Positions 1-6,957 of a stretch of 64,000 nucleotides of DNA are shown here, one piece after another. Each line of letters opens with the position of its first letter. Position 1 is the stretch's first letter. Origin of the DNA: Putridiphycobacter sp045110285 (GTDB taxonomy: Bacteria > Bacteroidota > Bacteroidia > Flavobacteriales_D > Crocinitomicaceae); assembly GCA_045110285.1 (NCBI GenBank), contig JBGCGA010000003.1, positions 62,001 through 126,000 of the forward strand. Direction: 5' to 3'. Position numbers and translations under genes: made by a program. The notes under the pieces were generated by a model, which saw nothing but the letters and a program-made list of their open reading frames with translations, made no database searches and was not told the origin of the DNA.

Positions 1-421
1 TTGCCTTATCAATGTCAACAGTTAAATAATCAAACTTTTGTTTTTTATTGATATCTAAGTCAAAAGCTGGAGCCAAACCAATTTCATATGCAAATTCAAA
101 ATCAGTTGGATTATTAAAATCACCTTTTACTTCTTCGTCATTTTTTGGCAGTGGATTTCCTAAAATTTCTAGGTTATTACTTTGAATAAAGTTGTTGAGA
201 GATTCATTTACCAGCTTGTTCAATTCATCCGCTAATACACTTTTACCATATTTCTTTTGAATGACGCCTAGTGGCGTCTTTCCCGGACGAAAACCTGGTA
301 TGTTGGCGTCTTTTCGATATTGCTTTATTACAGAATTTACCTTTTCTGCGTAATCATCAGGTGTTACTGAAATTCTGATTATCGCATTTAAATCATCAAT
401 TTTTTCTTCAACTACATTCAT
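1..421 (-). CDS. tig: Trigger factor, N-terminal part (cut by window edge)
   Basis: Ribosome-bound chaperone and prolyl isomerase that receives nascent chains at the exit tunnel. Only about the first 140 residues lie in the window; the rest runs off the left edge. The protein starts MNVVEEKIDD from the ATG at 421-419. The ribosome-docking signature GFRPGKTP sits at about residues 43-50 in the N-terminal ribosome-binding domain. The start of the region before the PPIase domain (FAYEIGLAP) is also readable. tRNA-Leu and its terminator lie upstream on the same strand, so tig probably has its own promoter, which I could not place. The identity rests on the signature and is firm. Confidence 0.93.
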   Translation of the reverse strand, partial: MNVVEEKIDDLNAIIRISVTPDDYAEKVNSVIKQYRKDANIPGFRPGKTPLGVIQKKYGKSVLADELNKLVNESLNNFIQSNNLEILGNPLPKNDEEVKGDFNNPTDFEFAYEIGLAPAFDLDINKKQKFDYLTVDIDKA

Positions 422-445
422 TTTTCAACGAAGTTTACATTATTA

Positions 446-483
446 ATAAAAAAAAAATGGTCTTGGCAATGCCGAGACCATTT
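446..483 (-). terminator. Rho-independent terminator of tRNA-Leu
   Basis: Read on the minus strand, a 13-bp stem (AAATGGTCTCGGC with GCCAAGACCATTT, one C/A mismatch) closes a 3-nt loop and is followed by a long T run. It lies just 3' of the tRNA and separates it from tig. Confidence 0.88.
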
Positions 484-485
484 AG

Positions 486-567
486 TGCGGGTGGAGGGAC
501 TCGAACCCACAAGCCGTGAAGCACTAGATCCTAAGTCTAGCGTGTCTACCAATTTCACCACACCCGC
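486..567 (-). tRNA. tRNA-Leu (anticodon TAG)
   Basis: On the minus strand the acceptor arms GCGGGTG and CACCCGC pair over 7 bp. The T-arm has GTTCGAGTC, and the anticodon loop CTTAGGA (stem CTAGA/TCTAG) presents TAG at 533-531. The variable arm is long (TGCTTCACGGCTTGT region), as in class II tRNAs such as Leu. CCA is not encoded. The gene has a perfect promoter upstream and a strong terminator downstream, so it is a single-gene unit. Confidence 0.95.
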
Positions 568-600
568 AATACATAAAATCTCTTTCGAATAAAGAGGGGA

Positions 601-630
601 CAAAAGTAGAAGTTTTATTTTTAATAACAA
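601..630 (-). promoter_or_regulatory. Bacteroidota-type promoter of tRNA-Leu
   Basis: On the minus strand, TTG at 630-628 is followed by a 19-bp spacer and TACTTTTG at 608-601. This matches the TTG/TAnnTTTG consensus of the Bacteroidota primary sigma factor. Transcription would begin about 30 nt ahead of the tRNA 5' end, and the leader contains a small hairpin (CTCTTT/AAAGAG at 580-596). Confidence 0.75.
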
Positions 631-654
631 AATTTTATTTCTTGTAAAATACAC

Positions 655-683
655 TTGAATTTAAATGGGGTAAGTTACTTTTG
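655..683 (+). promoter_or_regulatory. Promoter of dxr, almost abutting the start codon
   Basis: TTG at 655-657, an 18-bp spacer and TACTTTTG at 676-683 match the Bacteroidota consensus. Only four bases separate the -7 element from the ATG at 688, so the transcript should start at or next to the start codon. Confidence 0.72.
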
Positions 684-687
684 TAGT

Positions 688-1845
688 ATGTCGGAAATAA
701 AGAAAATTGCAGTTTTGGGCTCAACTGGTTCAATTGGTACACAAACGCTTGAAGTGGTTGCTGCATATCCTAATCGTTTTGAAGTAATCGTATTGACAGC
801 AAATAGAAACGCTGATTTATTGATTGAACAAGCAATTTTATTTAAGCCAAATTCAGTAGTGATCGTAGATGAAGCAAAATATGAAACTGTAAAAGATGCA
901 TTATGGGACCAGGACATTAAGGTGTATGCCGGTGAAAAGGCTTTAGCAGAAATTGTTGAAATGAAGGAGATTGACATTGTTTTAACTGCGCTCATGGGCT
1001 ATTCAGGGTTAAAGCCTACTCTGAAAGCAATTGAAGCAGGAAAAACCATTGCTTTGGCGAACAAAGAAACAATGGTAGTAGCAGGTGAAATTATCACAAA
1101 ATTTGCCAAGCAAAAAGGTGTAAATATTTATCCAGTTGATTCCGAGCATTCAGCCATATTTCAATGTATTGTAGGTGAATTTCATAATCCGATTGAAAAA
1201 ATATATTTAACGGCTTCAGGCGGTCCTTTTAGAGGGAGAACAAAGGCGCAATTGGAATCAATAACAAAAGAACAAGCACTGAAGCACCCCAACTGGGAAA
1301 TGGGAGCAAAAATTACGATAGATTCTGCAACAATGATGAACAAGGGATTGGAGGTTATTGAGGCTAAATGGCTTTTTGGTTTAAAAAATAGCCAAATAGA
1401 TGTGATTGTTCATCCCCAGTCGATTATCCACTCTATAGCTCAATTTGAGGATGGCTCAATGAAAGCGCAAATGGGTTTGCCTGATATGAAATTACCCATT
1501 CAATTTGCCATGACTTACCCAGATAGGCTAAAGACAGACTATGAAAGATTTGATTTTTTAAATTATCCGAATTTAACATTTGAAAAACCAAATTTAGATA
1601 CTTTTACAAATTTGCAGTTGGCTTTTGATGCCATGGAAAAAGGAGGCAATGCGCCTTGTGTTTTAAATGCTGCAAACGAGGTAACAGTTGATGCATTTTT
1701 ACATGACCAAATTAGTTTTTTAGATATTTCTATAATAAACGATAAAGTAATGAATGCTTTTGATTACATAGAAAAACCGAAAATTGAAGACTTATTTGAA
1801 ACGGATAGAATTTCCAGGATTTTGACAAGGACGTTTATTGTATAG
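688..1845 (+). CDS. dxr: 1-deoxy-D-xylulose 5-phosphate reductoisomerase
   Basis: Second step of the MEP isoprenoid pathway: NADPH-dependent conversion of DXP to MEP in the cytosol. The 385-residue product is normal in length. It has the NADPH-binding GSTGSIG (residues 11-17), LANKE (123-127), the metal/substrate motif DSEH (151-154), ASGGPFR (176-182) and the DSATMMNKGLE region near 212-222. I chose the ATG at 688 because MSEIKKIAVLGSTGSIG is the family N-terminus. The longer frame from a TTG at 655 would run through the promoter. The last 11 bases overlap the end of the convergent lspA. No Shine-Dalgarno site is present. Confidence 0.97.
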   Translation: MSEIKKIAVLGSTGSIGTQTLEVVAAYPNRFEVIVLTANRNADLLIEQAILFKPNSVVIVDEAKYETVKDALWDQDIKVYAGEKALAEIVEMKEIDIVLTALMGYSGLKPTLKAIEAGKTIALANKETMVVAGEIITKFAKQKGVNIYPVDSEHSAIFQCIVGEFHNPIEKIYLTASGGPFRGRTKAQLESITKEQALKHPNWEMGAKITIDSATMMNKGLEVIEAKWLFGLKNSQIDVIVHPQSIIHSIAQFEDGSMKAQMGLPDMKLPIQFAMTYPDRLKTDYERFDFLNYPNLTFEKPNLDTFTNLQLAFDAMEKGGNAPCVLNAANEVTVDAFLHDQISFLDISIINDKVMNAFDYIEKPKIEDLFETDRISRILTRTFIV

Positions 1846-2539
1846 CAATTTCTTGGCTGTTGTCAGGCTCATTTTTAGAGCCAAAATTTTTGCGATACCG
1901 AAGTAGTAATAATGCAACCCCGCAAGAAATTGAAAAATCCGCTACGTTCCAAATTGGAGGGAAAATTTCTTCACCTCCAAGCCCAAAAGGCATTGCATCT
2001 GGCCATCTAACGGTAAAACGAAACATGTCAACTACGCTTCCCAGCATAAATCCAGATTTTCTTAATTGATCCGGTAGGTATACGTCGTTATTTTCATCAT
2101 ATACACGGGACCAGTTTGTTAAAAAATTTGTATCAAGTTCAAACGCATAATCATAAAACATACCATCAATCAAATTACCAGTAGCACCGGCAAAAATCAA
2201 TATAATTGACAGCAAGAATAAGAAATTTGGCTTTTCATTGATTATAATTTTTCTAAGATAGTAGCCAATTCCAATTATTGCAGCCAATCTGAATGTTGAA
2301 AGTGCATACTTTGCCCAAATTCCTGAGCCAAATTCTGTTCCGAAAGCCATTCCACGGTTTTCTATAAAATGAAGCTCAATAAAACCCTCAACTAAAGTTT
2401 TAGTATGGTAAGGGGAAAAATTTGTTTTAATCCAAATTTTGACAAGTTGGTCCACCAGTAGGATCAAAATGATGCTACTAACAGCAAAAATGGATTGTTG
2501 CTGTTTAGTCAAATTATCCTTGAGCGTTTTTTGCTTCAA
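1835..2539 (-). CDS. lspA: Lipoprotein signal peptidase II
   Basis: Inner-membrane aspartyl protease that removes the signal peptide from diacylated prolipoproteins. The product has 234 residues, longer than the usual 160-170. Visible motifs are VDQ near the first helix (29-31), NRGMAFG (61-67), GNLID with the first catalytic Asp (D125), VVD (169-171) and NVADFSI with the second catalytic Asp (D201). The extra length is a segment of about 40 residues between GNLID and VVD. The gene overlaps the end of the upstream dksA-like gene by 26 bases on the same strand, which suggests translational coupling. The exact start is less certain than the identity. Confidence 0.93.
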   Translation of the reverse strand: MKQKTLKDNLTKQQQSIFAVSSIILILLVDQLVKIWIKTNFSPYHTKTLVEGFIELHFIENRGMAFGTEFGSGIWAKYALSTFRLAAIIGIGYYLRKIIINEKPNFLFLLSIILIFAGATGNLIDGMFYDYAFELDTNFLTNWSRVYDENNDVYLPDQLRKSGFMLGSVVDMFRFTVRWPDAMPFGLGGEEIFPPIWNVADFSISCGVALLLLRYRKNFGSKNEPDNSQEIAIQ

Positions 2540-2891
2540 TACTCAGAGTAGCATGAGGCACTAATTTTAAACGTTCCTTTCTTATTAATTTGCCCGTTTC
2601 TCGGCAAATACCATAAGTCTTATTCTCAATTCTTCTTAATGCATTTTCAAGATTGTTAATAAACTTTTGCTGCCTTACAGCTAGTTGAGACATTTCTTCT
2701 CTTGACATAGTTTCTGAACCATCTTCCATCATATTAAATGACCTTCCTGTATCATTTGTTCCGTGATCGTCACTGTAATCTAACTGTCCTCTTAATAATT
2801 TTAAGTCTTCATTTGCTTCTTCTAGCTTAGATTCTATAATTGCTCTAAACTCTTGTAAGTCTGAATCTGAAAATCGTACTAATTCTGCCAT
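2514..2891 (-). CDS. DksA/TraR-family RNA polymerase-binding regulator
   Basis: Small coiled-coil protein of the TraR/DksA family, which binds in the RNA polymerase secondary channel. The 125-residue product has an acidic helical hairpin (LEEANEDLKLLRGQL and onward) and a C-terminal region GICRETGKLIRKERL. Only one Cys of the zinc finger is present; such Cys-poor variants are common in Bacteroidota. I chose the ATG at 2891 because the -7 element TATATTTG lies at 2926-2919, so the longer frame would begin at or before the transcription start. lspA follows with a 26-base overlap. Confidence 0.85.
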   Translation of the reverse strand: MAELVRFSDSDLQEFRAIIESKLEEANEDLKLLRGQLDYSDDHGTNDTGRSFNMMEDGSETMSREEMSQLAVRQQKFINNLENALRRIENKTYGICRETGKLIRKERLKLVPHATLSIEAKNAQG

Positions 2892-2918
2892 ATCAATGGT
2901 TTTAATATCAACCTTTCG

Positions 2919-2926
2919 CAAATATA
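2919..2926 (-). promoter_or_regulatory. Candidate -7 element for dksA-lspA
   Basis: TATATTTG on the minus strand fits TAnnTTTG and lies 27 nt before the chosen ATG. I saw no clear TTG at -33. Confidence 0.5.
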
Positions 2927-3028
2927 ATTTAATTATTTTTAAATGTGTGTGGTTTAAGATAAATTAGTATTTTTTTGTGTGCGCACAGTTTTTTTACTGA
3001 AAGTCCAATAATGATGCACTTTTTTTCT

Positions 3029-3057
3029 TGGGTTTGTTAAAAAAACGCTAATTTTGA
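3029..3057 (+). promoter_or_regulatory. Promoter of the first PA-domain gene
   Basis: TTG at 3029-3031, an 18-bp spacer and TAATTTTG at 3050-3057. The start codon follows after an A-rich 24-nt leader without a Shine-Dalgarno site. Confidence 0.7.
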
Positions 3058-3081
3058 TGAAAACAAATAAAACAAATACAT

Positions 3082-4887
3082 ATGAAAAAATTATTACTAT
3101 TTTTTGTTGCTATCGTGGCCTCGTACGGTACAATAGCACAAGTTACATTTTTTATTGAGCCTCCTTCTGTAAACGTGGGTAATTACACCGCTACATACGC
3201 AAATGAAGGTGGAGGAACTAGTTGGACTATTATGCCTGATCTATCGGATGCGGCTAATTCAGTTACTGGTCAGCTTGCTATTGTTCAAGGAGTAGATTCT
3301 ATAGGCTGTGATCCTTTAACAAATGGCGCGGATATTAACGGTAAAATTGCTGTTGTTTGGCGTGGTGCTTGCGAGTTTGGAACAAAAGCATTTAATGCAC
3401 AAAATGCAGGTGCAATTGGTGTTATTATTGTAAATCACTCAGGCGATCCTGTAGGAATGGCTGCAGGTACTGATGGAGTTAATGTTTCAATTCCGGTGAT
3501 AATGGTTTCAACTACTACGGGAAATCTAATTTACAACGAGCTTCAGAACGGTACTATGACTGGGTTTATTGGAAATAAAACTGGCTTATACGCAAACGAT
3601 TTGGGTATAGGACAGAAAGATATTTACAGAGCACCTCAATTTGCCATTCCTTCAGCAATTGCGCAAAACGATACTGAATTTTCAGTACAACCAGGTGCAT
3701 GGGTATTTAACTATGGCTTTGAAGATGCAACTAATGTAACTTTAACTTGCGAAATTTCAGGAGCTGGAGTTACAACTCCATATAACGAAGTGAGCCCACC
3801 AGTGAACATTGACGCGGGAGATAGTGCTTGGTTTTCTTTTTCAAATTTCTCTCAAACTTCTTACCCTGAGGCGTACTACAATATGTCGTACACAATCAGT
3901 TCTGATTCTGTTGATGATTTCAACTTTGATGATGCAGTTGTTTCTGATTTTGCAGTAACTGACAATGTTTTTAGTTACAGTAGAGTTGATGAAAATTCAA
4001 CTACGGATCCAATTTCAAATTCAGGTTACTTTACAACTGCCAGTTTCTTAACTGCATGTTCTCACTTTAAGGATGAAAACGCAAGCAGGTTAATTGCCAA
4101 GAGTGTTACTTTTTCAGCGACAACAAGTACAATTAATGATCAAATTTACTTATGGGAAGTTGATGATCAAGGGAACGAAAATGCAAAGTCATTAGAGGTG
4201 AATGTATACAAATGGAGTGATCCAACTACTGATATTAATGATGCAGCTTTTGCTATTTCTAACTTAGAGATTGCAACTGATGAAGATACATACGAGTACA
4301 CTTATTCAGCAGATTTACAAGGTGTGAATGTTACTCAAGAAATCGATCCTTTCTTATTAGAAGATAATCAAAGCTATTTATTCTGTGTAACTACTTATGA
4401 CAATTCAGTATATATTGGATTTGATACAAAAGTTGATTATGATGAAACTATTTTAGATTATTCTGATGTGCCAGACGGTTCACCGTCTTCAAATGGAGGT
4501 CAGCCCGCGACTATGTTCCAAACTGAAGATGCTGACGGACAAGTACAATGGTACGGTTTAGGTCGAGGAACGGATTCGCAAGCTGGAATTGGAATTAACT
4601 TTGTATCATCAGATGAGTTGGCGGTTGAAGAAGTTGAAAATGTAAATGCAACTGCATTCCCAAACCCAGCTAGTGAAAATGTTAGTATCATGTTAAATGA
4701 TATGTCAGGAAGCGGATTCTTAACAGTTGTTGATTTAGAGGGTAAAGTTGTAATTTCAAACAACGTTACAATTGATGCTTCAAAATTGACTGTAGATGTT
4801 AGCGATTTAGCTAGCGGAATGTACGTGTTTAACTTAAACTTAGAAAACGGAAAAACGTCAACATTTAATGTTGTTGTCAACAAGTAA
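3082..4887 (+). CDS. Secreted PA-domain protein with T9SS sorting domain (copy 1)
   Basis: A 601-residue exported protein. A signal peptide covers about residues 1-19 (cleavage near TIA|Q). A protease-associated (PA) domain lies at about 60-155, recognisable by IAVVWRGACEFGTKA and NAGAIGVIIVNHSG. A long beta-rich middle region follows, and a type A T9SS C-terminal sorting domain covers about 525-601 (FPNPASENV ... SGMYVFNL). No protease or other catalytic motif is visible, so a binding or structural role at the cell surface is more likely than an enzyme. The next gene is a full-length paralog. From residue 525 through the terminator the DNA is almost identical to that paralog, while the rest has diverged. 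Function unknown. Confidence 0.85.
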   Translation: MKKLLLFFVAIVASYGTIAQVTFFIEPPSVNVGNYTATYANEGGGTSWTIMPDLSDAANSVTGQLAIVQGVDSIGCDPLTNGADINGKIAVVWRGACEFGTKAFNAQNAGAIGVIIVNHSGDPVGMAAGTDGVNVSIPVIMVSTTTGNLIYNELQNGTMTGFIGNKTGLYANDLGIGQKDIYRAPQFAIPSAIAQNDTEFSVQPGAWVFNYGFEDATNVTLTCEISGAGVTTPYNEVSPPVNIDAGDSAWFSFSNFSQTSYPEAYYNMSYTISSDSVDDFNFDDAVVSDFAVTDNVFSYSRVDENSTTDPISNSGYFTTASFLTACSHFKDENASRLIAKSVTFSATTSTINDQIYLWEVDDQGNENAKSLEVNVYKWSDPTTDINDAAFAISNLEIATDEDTYEYTYSADLQGVNVTQEIDPFLLEDNQSYLFCVTTYDNSVYIGFDTKVDYDETILDYSDVPDGSPSSNGGQPATMFQTEDADGQVQWYGLGRGTDSQAGIGINFVSSDELAVEEVENVNATAFPNPASENVSIMLNDMSGSGFLTVVDLEGKVVISNNVTIDASKLTVDVSDLASGMYVFNLNLENGKTSTFNVVVNK

Positions 4888-4947
4888 TTCTAGAGTTAAC
4901 ATAAATTATTTTAAACCGCCAGTCTCAAACTGGCGGTTTTTTTGTTT
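4654..4947 (+). repeat. 294-bp direct repeat, copy 1 (sorting domain plus terminator)
   Basis: Matches 6565-6858 at an offset of 1911. I count three substitutions (4737, 4764, 4878), all synonymous. It covers the codons of the T9SS sorting domain, the stop, the 3' UTR and the terminator. The flanking coding DNA is far less similar. Confidence 0.93.
4913..4943 (+). terminator. Rho-independent terminator of PA-domain copy 1
   Basis: Perfect 11-bp stem AAACCGCCAGT/ACTGGCGGTTT around a 5-nt loop, then a T run. It lies within the repeated cassette, and the identical hairpin ends the second gene. Confidence 0.9.
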
Positions 4948-4989
4948 TAGCAAAACTCTATTATTAAGTGTTTTCAAAAATTAATTCTC

Positions 4990-4997
4990 TATTTTTG
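4990..4997 (+). promoter_or_regulatory. Candidate -7 element of PA-domain copy 2
   Basis: TATTTTTG fits TAnnTTTG and lies 28 nt before the ATG at 5026. The -33 TTG is not clear. With the preceding terminator, it suggests the two paralogs are transcribed separately. Confidence 0.5.
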
Positions 4998-5025
4998 ATA
5001 AGTGGGGTTATATAACTAAATAGAT

Positions 5026-6798
5026 ATGAAAACATTTTTTTTAATTACGATTTTGACCTTAAAATATTATGCAATCGGTCAGGTCACCTTCTTTATCGAA
5101 CAACCTTCGGCGAATACTGGAAACTACGAGATTACTTATGCAAACCAAGGAAGTACTTCAGATTGGGGAGTTCAAGATCTTTCGGAAGCAGTTAATGCGG
5201 TTTCAGGTGAATTAACGATTGCACAAAGCCCCGACTCCTTAGGCTGTAGCAGTTTAATCAATGCAATAGATGTAAGCGGAAAAATTGCAGTTATTTGGCG
5301 GGGAGCATGTGAATTTGGAACTAAAGCCCTTAATGCGCAAAATGCGGGTGCAATAGGAGTGGTTATTGTAAATCACTCTGGATACCCAGTTGGTATGGGA
5401 GCTGCTAGTGATGGTGGAAATGTTACAATCCCAGTAGTTATGGTGTCAACAGCGACAGGAAATTTAATTTATGAAGAATTGCTTACGGAAACAATAAATG
5501 TATTTATTGGCAATAAATCAGGTTTGTATGCTAATGATTTGGGATTAGGAGCTAAAGATGTTTTAAGAGCAAAACAGTTTGCTACACCATCAGCAATAGC
5601 CCAAGATCCTTCTGACTTTTCTGTTCAACCTGGCGCATGGGTTTTCAATTACGGATATGAGCACGCAACTAATGTTGTTTTAACTTGTGAAATTACTGGA
5701 ACAGGTGTGACAGGAACATATATTGAAAATACTCTACCTGTATATATTGCATCTGGCGATAGCGCATGGTTTACGTTTCCAGTTTTTTCACAAACATACT
5801 ATCCAAAGGCATATTATTACATGGCTTATACCGTAAGCTCGGATTCAATAGATCACTTTGAATTTGACAATGTAGTTGATGCGAATTTTGCTGTCACTGA
5901 CTACATTTTTACATATGGAAGAGTTGAGGACAACAATATTAATGAACCGATTGGAAATTCAAGTTATTTTTCATCTGCCAGCTTTTTAACTGCATGTACT
6001 CATTTTAAAAATGCGAATGCAAGCAATCTAGTCGCATACAGCCTAACTTTTTCAGCATCAACAAACTATATTAATAATGGTGTTTACTTGTACGATAGTA
6101 TTACCGGAGAAGGAAAAGAGCTGGAAGTTAACGTATATAAGTGGAATGATTCTGTTAAAGACATTAATAACCCAGCATTTGAAATTGGTGATATAGAAAT
6201 TGCAACGGCTCAAGATACATATGAGTACAAATACACTGAAGACTTACAAAGTCAAAATGTTATTCAAGGCATTGATCCATTTTTATTGGAGGATGACCAA
6301 AGCTATTTGTTTTGTGTAACTACCTACGACAATTCAGTTGAAATTGGATTTGATACAAAAACGGACTATAATCAGACAATTTTAGATGGTGATTCTCCAA
6401 GCATAAATGAAGGAGAACCAGCCACAGTATTTCAGACAGAAGATGAAAATGGAGCTGTGCAATGGTATGGGCTAGGAAGCGGAACAAATTCTCAAGCTGC
6501 AATTGGAATAAACTTTAAAGATCTATTAAAAACTGATGAAACAATTCACAATTTTGAAACAATAGCATTCCCAAACCCAGCTAGTGAAAATGTTAGTATC
6601 ATGTTAAATGATATGTCAGGAAGCGGATTCTTAACAGTTGTTGATTTGGAGGGTAAAGTTGTAATTTCAAACAATGTTACAATTGATGCTTCAAAATTGA
6701 CTGTAGATGTTAGCGATTTAGCTAGCGGAATGTACGTGTTTAACTTAAACTTAGAAAACGGAAAAACGTCAACATTTAATGTTGTTGTGAACAAGTAA
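5026..6798 (+). CDS. Secreted PA-domain protein with T9SS sorting domain (copy 2)
   Basis: A 590-residue paralog of the preceding gene with the same plan: signal peptide (about 1-18), PA domain with IAVIWRGACEFGTKA and NAGAIGVVIVNHSG, beta-rich middle region, and a T9SS sorting domain from about residue 514 identical in amino acids to copy 1. Outside the sorting domain the two proteins are clearly homologous, but many residues and most third codon positions differ, so the duplication is old. The identical 3' end therefore points to later gene conversion. No catalytic motif is seen; surface binding or structure is an inference. Confidence 0.85.
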   Translation: MKTFFLITILTLKYYAIGQVTFFIEQPSANTGNYEITYANQGSTSDWGVQDLSEAVNAVSGELTIAQSPDSLGCSSLINAIDVSGKIAVIWRGACEFGTKALNAQNAGAIGVVIVNHSGYPVGMGAASDGGNVTIPVVMVSTATGNLIYEELLTETINVFIGNKSGLYANDLGLGAKDVLRAKQFATPSAIAQDPSDFSVQPGAWVFNYGYEHATNVVLTCEITGTGVTGTYIENTLPVYIASGDSAWFTFPVFSQTYYPKAYYYMAYTVSSDSIDHFEFDNVVDANFAVTDYIFTYGRVEDNNINEPIGNSSYFSSASFLTACTHFKNANASNLVAYSLTFSASTNYINNGVYLYDSITGEGKELEVNVYKWNDSVKDINNPAFEIGDIEIATAQDTYEYKYTEDLQSQNVIQGIDPFLLEDDQSYLFCVTTYDNSVEIGFDTKTDYNQTILDGDSPSINEGEPATVFQTEDENGAVQWYGLGSGTNSQAAIGINFKDLLKTDETIHNFETIAFPNPASENVSIMLNDMSGSGFLTVVDLEGKVVISNNVTIDASKLTVDVSDLASGMYVFNLNLENGKTSTFNVVVNK

Positions 6799-6858
6799 TT
6801 CTAGAGTTAACATAAATTATTTTAAACCGCCAGTCTCAAACTGGCGGTTTTTTTGTTT
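6565..6858 (+). repeat. 294-bp direct repeat, copy 2
   Basis: Partner of 4654-4947, with substitutions at 6648, 6675 and 6789. Similarity stops abruptly at both borders: upstream in the linker before the sorting domain, downstream just after the terminator T run. Confidence 0.93.
6824..6854 (+). terminator. Rho-independent terminator of PA-domain copy 2
   Basis: Same 11-bp stem, loop and T run as at 4913-4943. Confidence 0.9.
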
Positions 6859-6935
6859 CCAGATTCAAATAATTCTAAACATATTGCCTTTAATAAACAG
6901 GTTCATTCCTAAATGTCTTACCAGCCTTAATTAGC

Positions 6936-6943
6936 TACTTTTG
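6936..6943 (+). promoter_or_regulatory. Candidate -7 element of the M23 peptidase gene
   Basis: TACTTTTG, 14 nt before the ATG at 6958, giving a very short leader. No clear -33 TTG. Confidence 0.5.
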
Positions 6944-6957
6944 ATTAAAAATCTAAA

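Noticed and set aside
418..654. Minus-strand open frame of 78 residues over the tRNA region
   Set aside because: It runs through the whole tRNA-Leu gene and its terminator, so it is a chance frame.
3082..6798. PA-domain proteins as peptidases
   Set aside because: No zinc-binding HExxH, no serine-protease triad motif and no M28-type metal ligands could be found in either copy.
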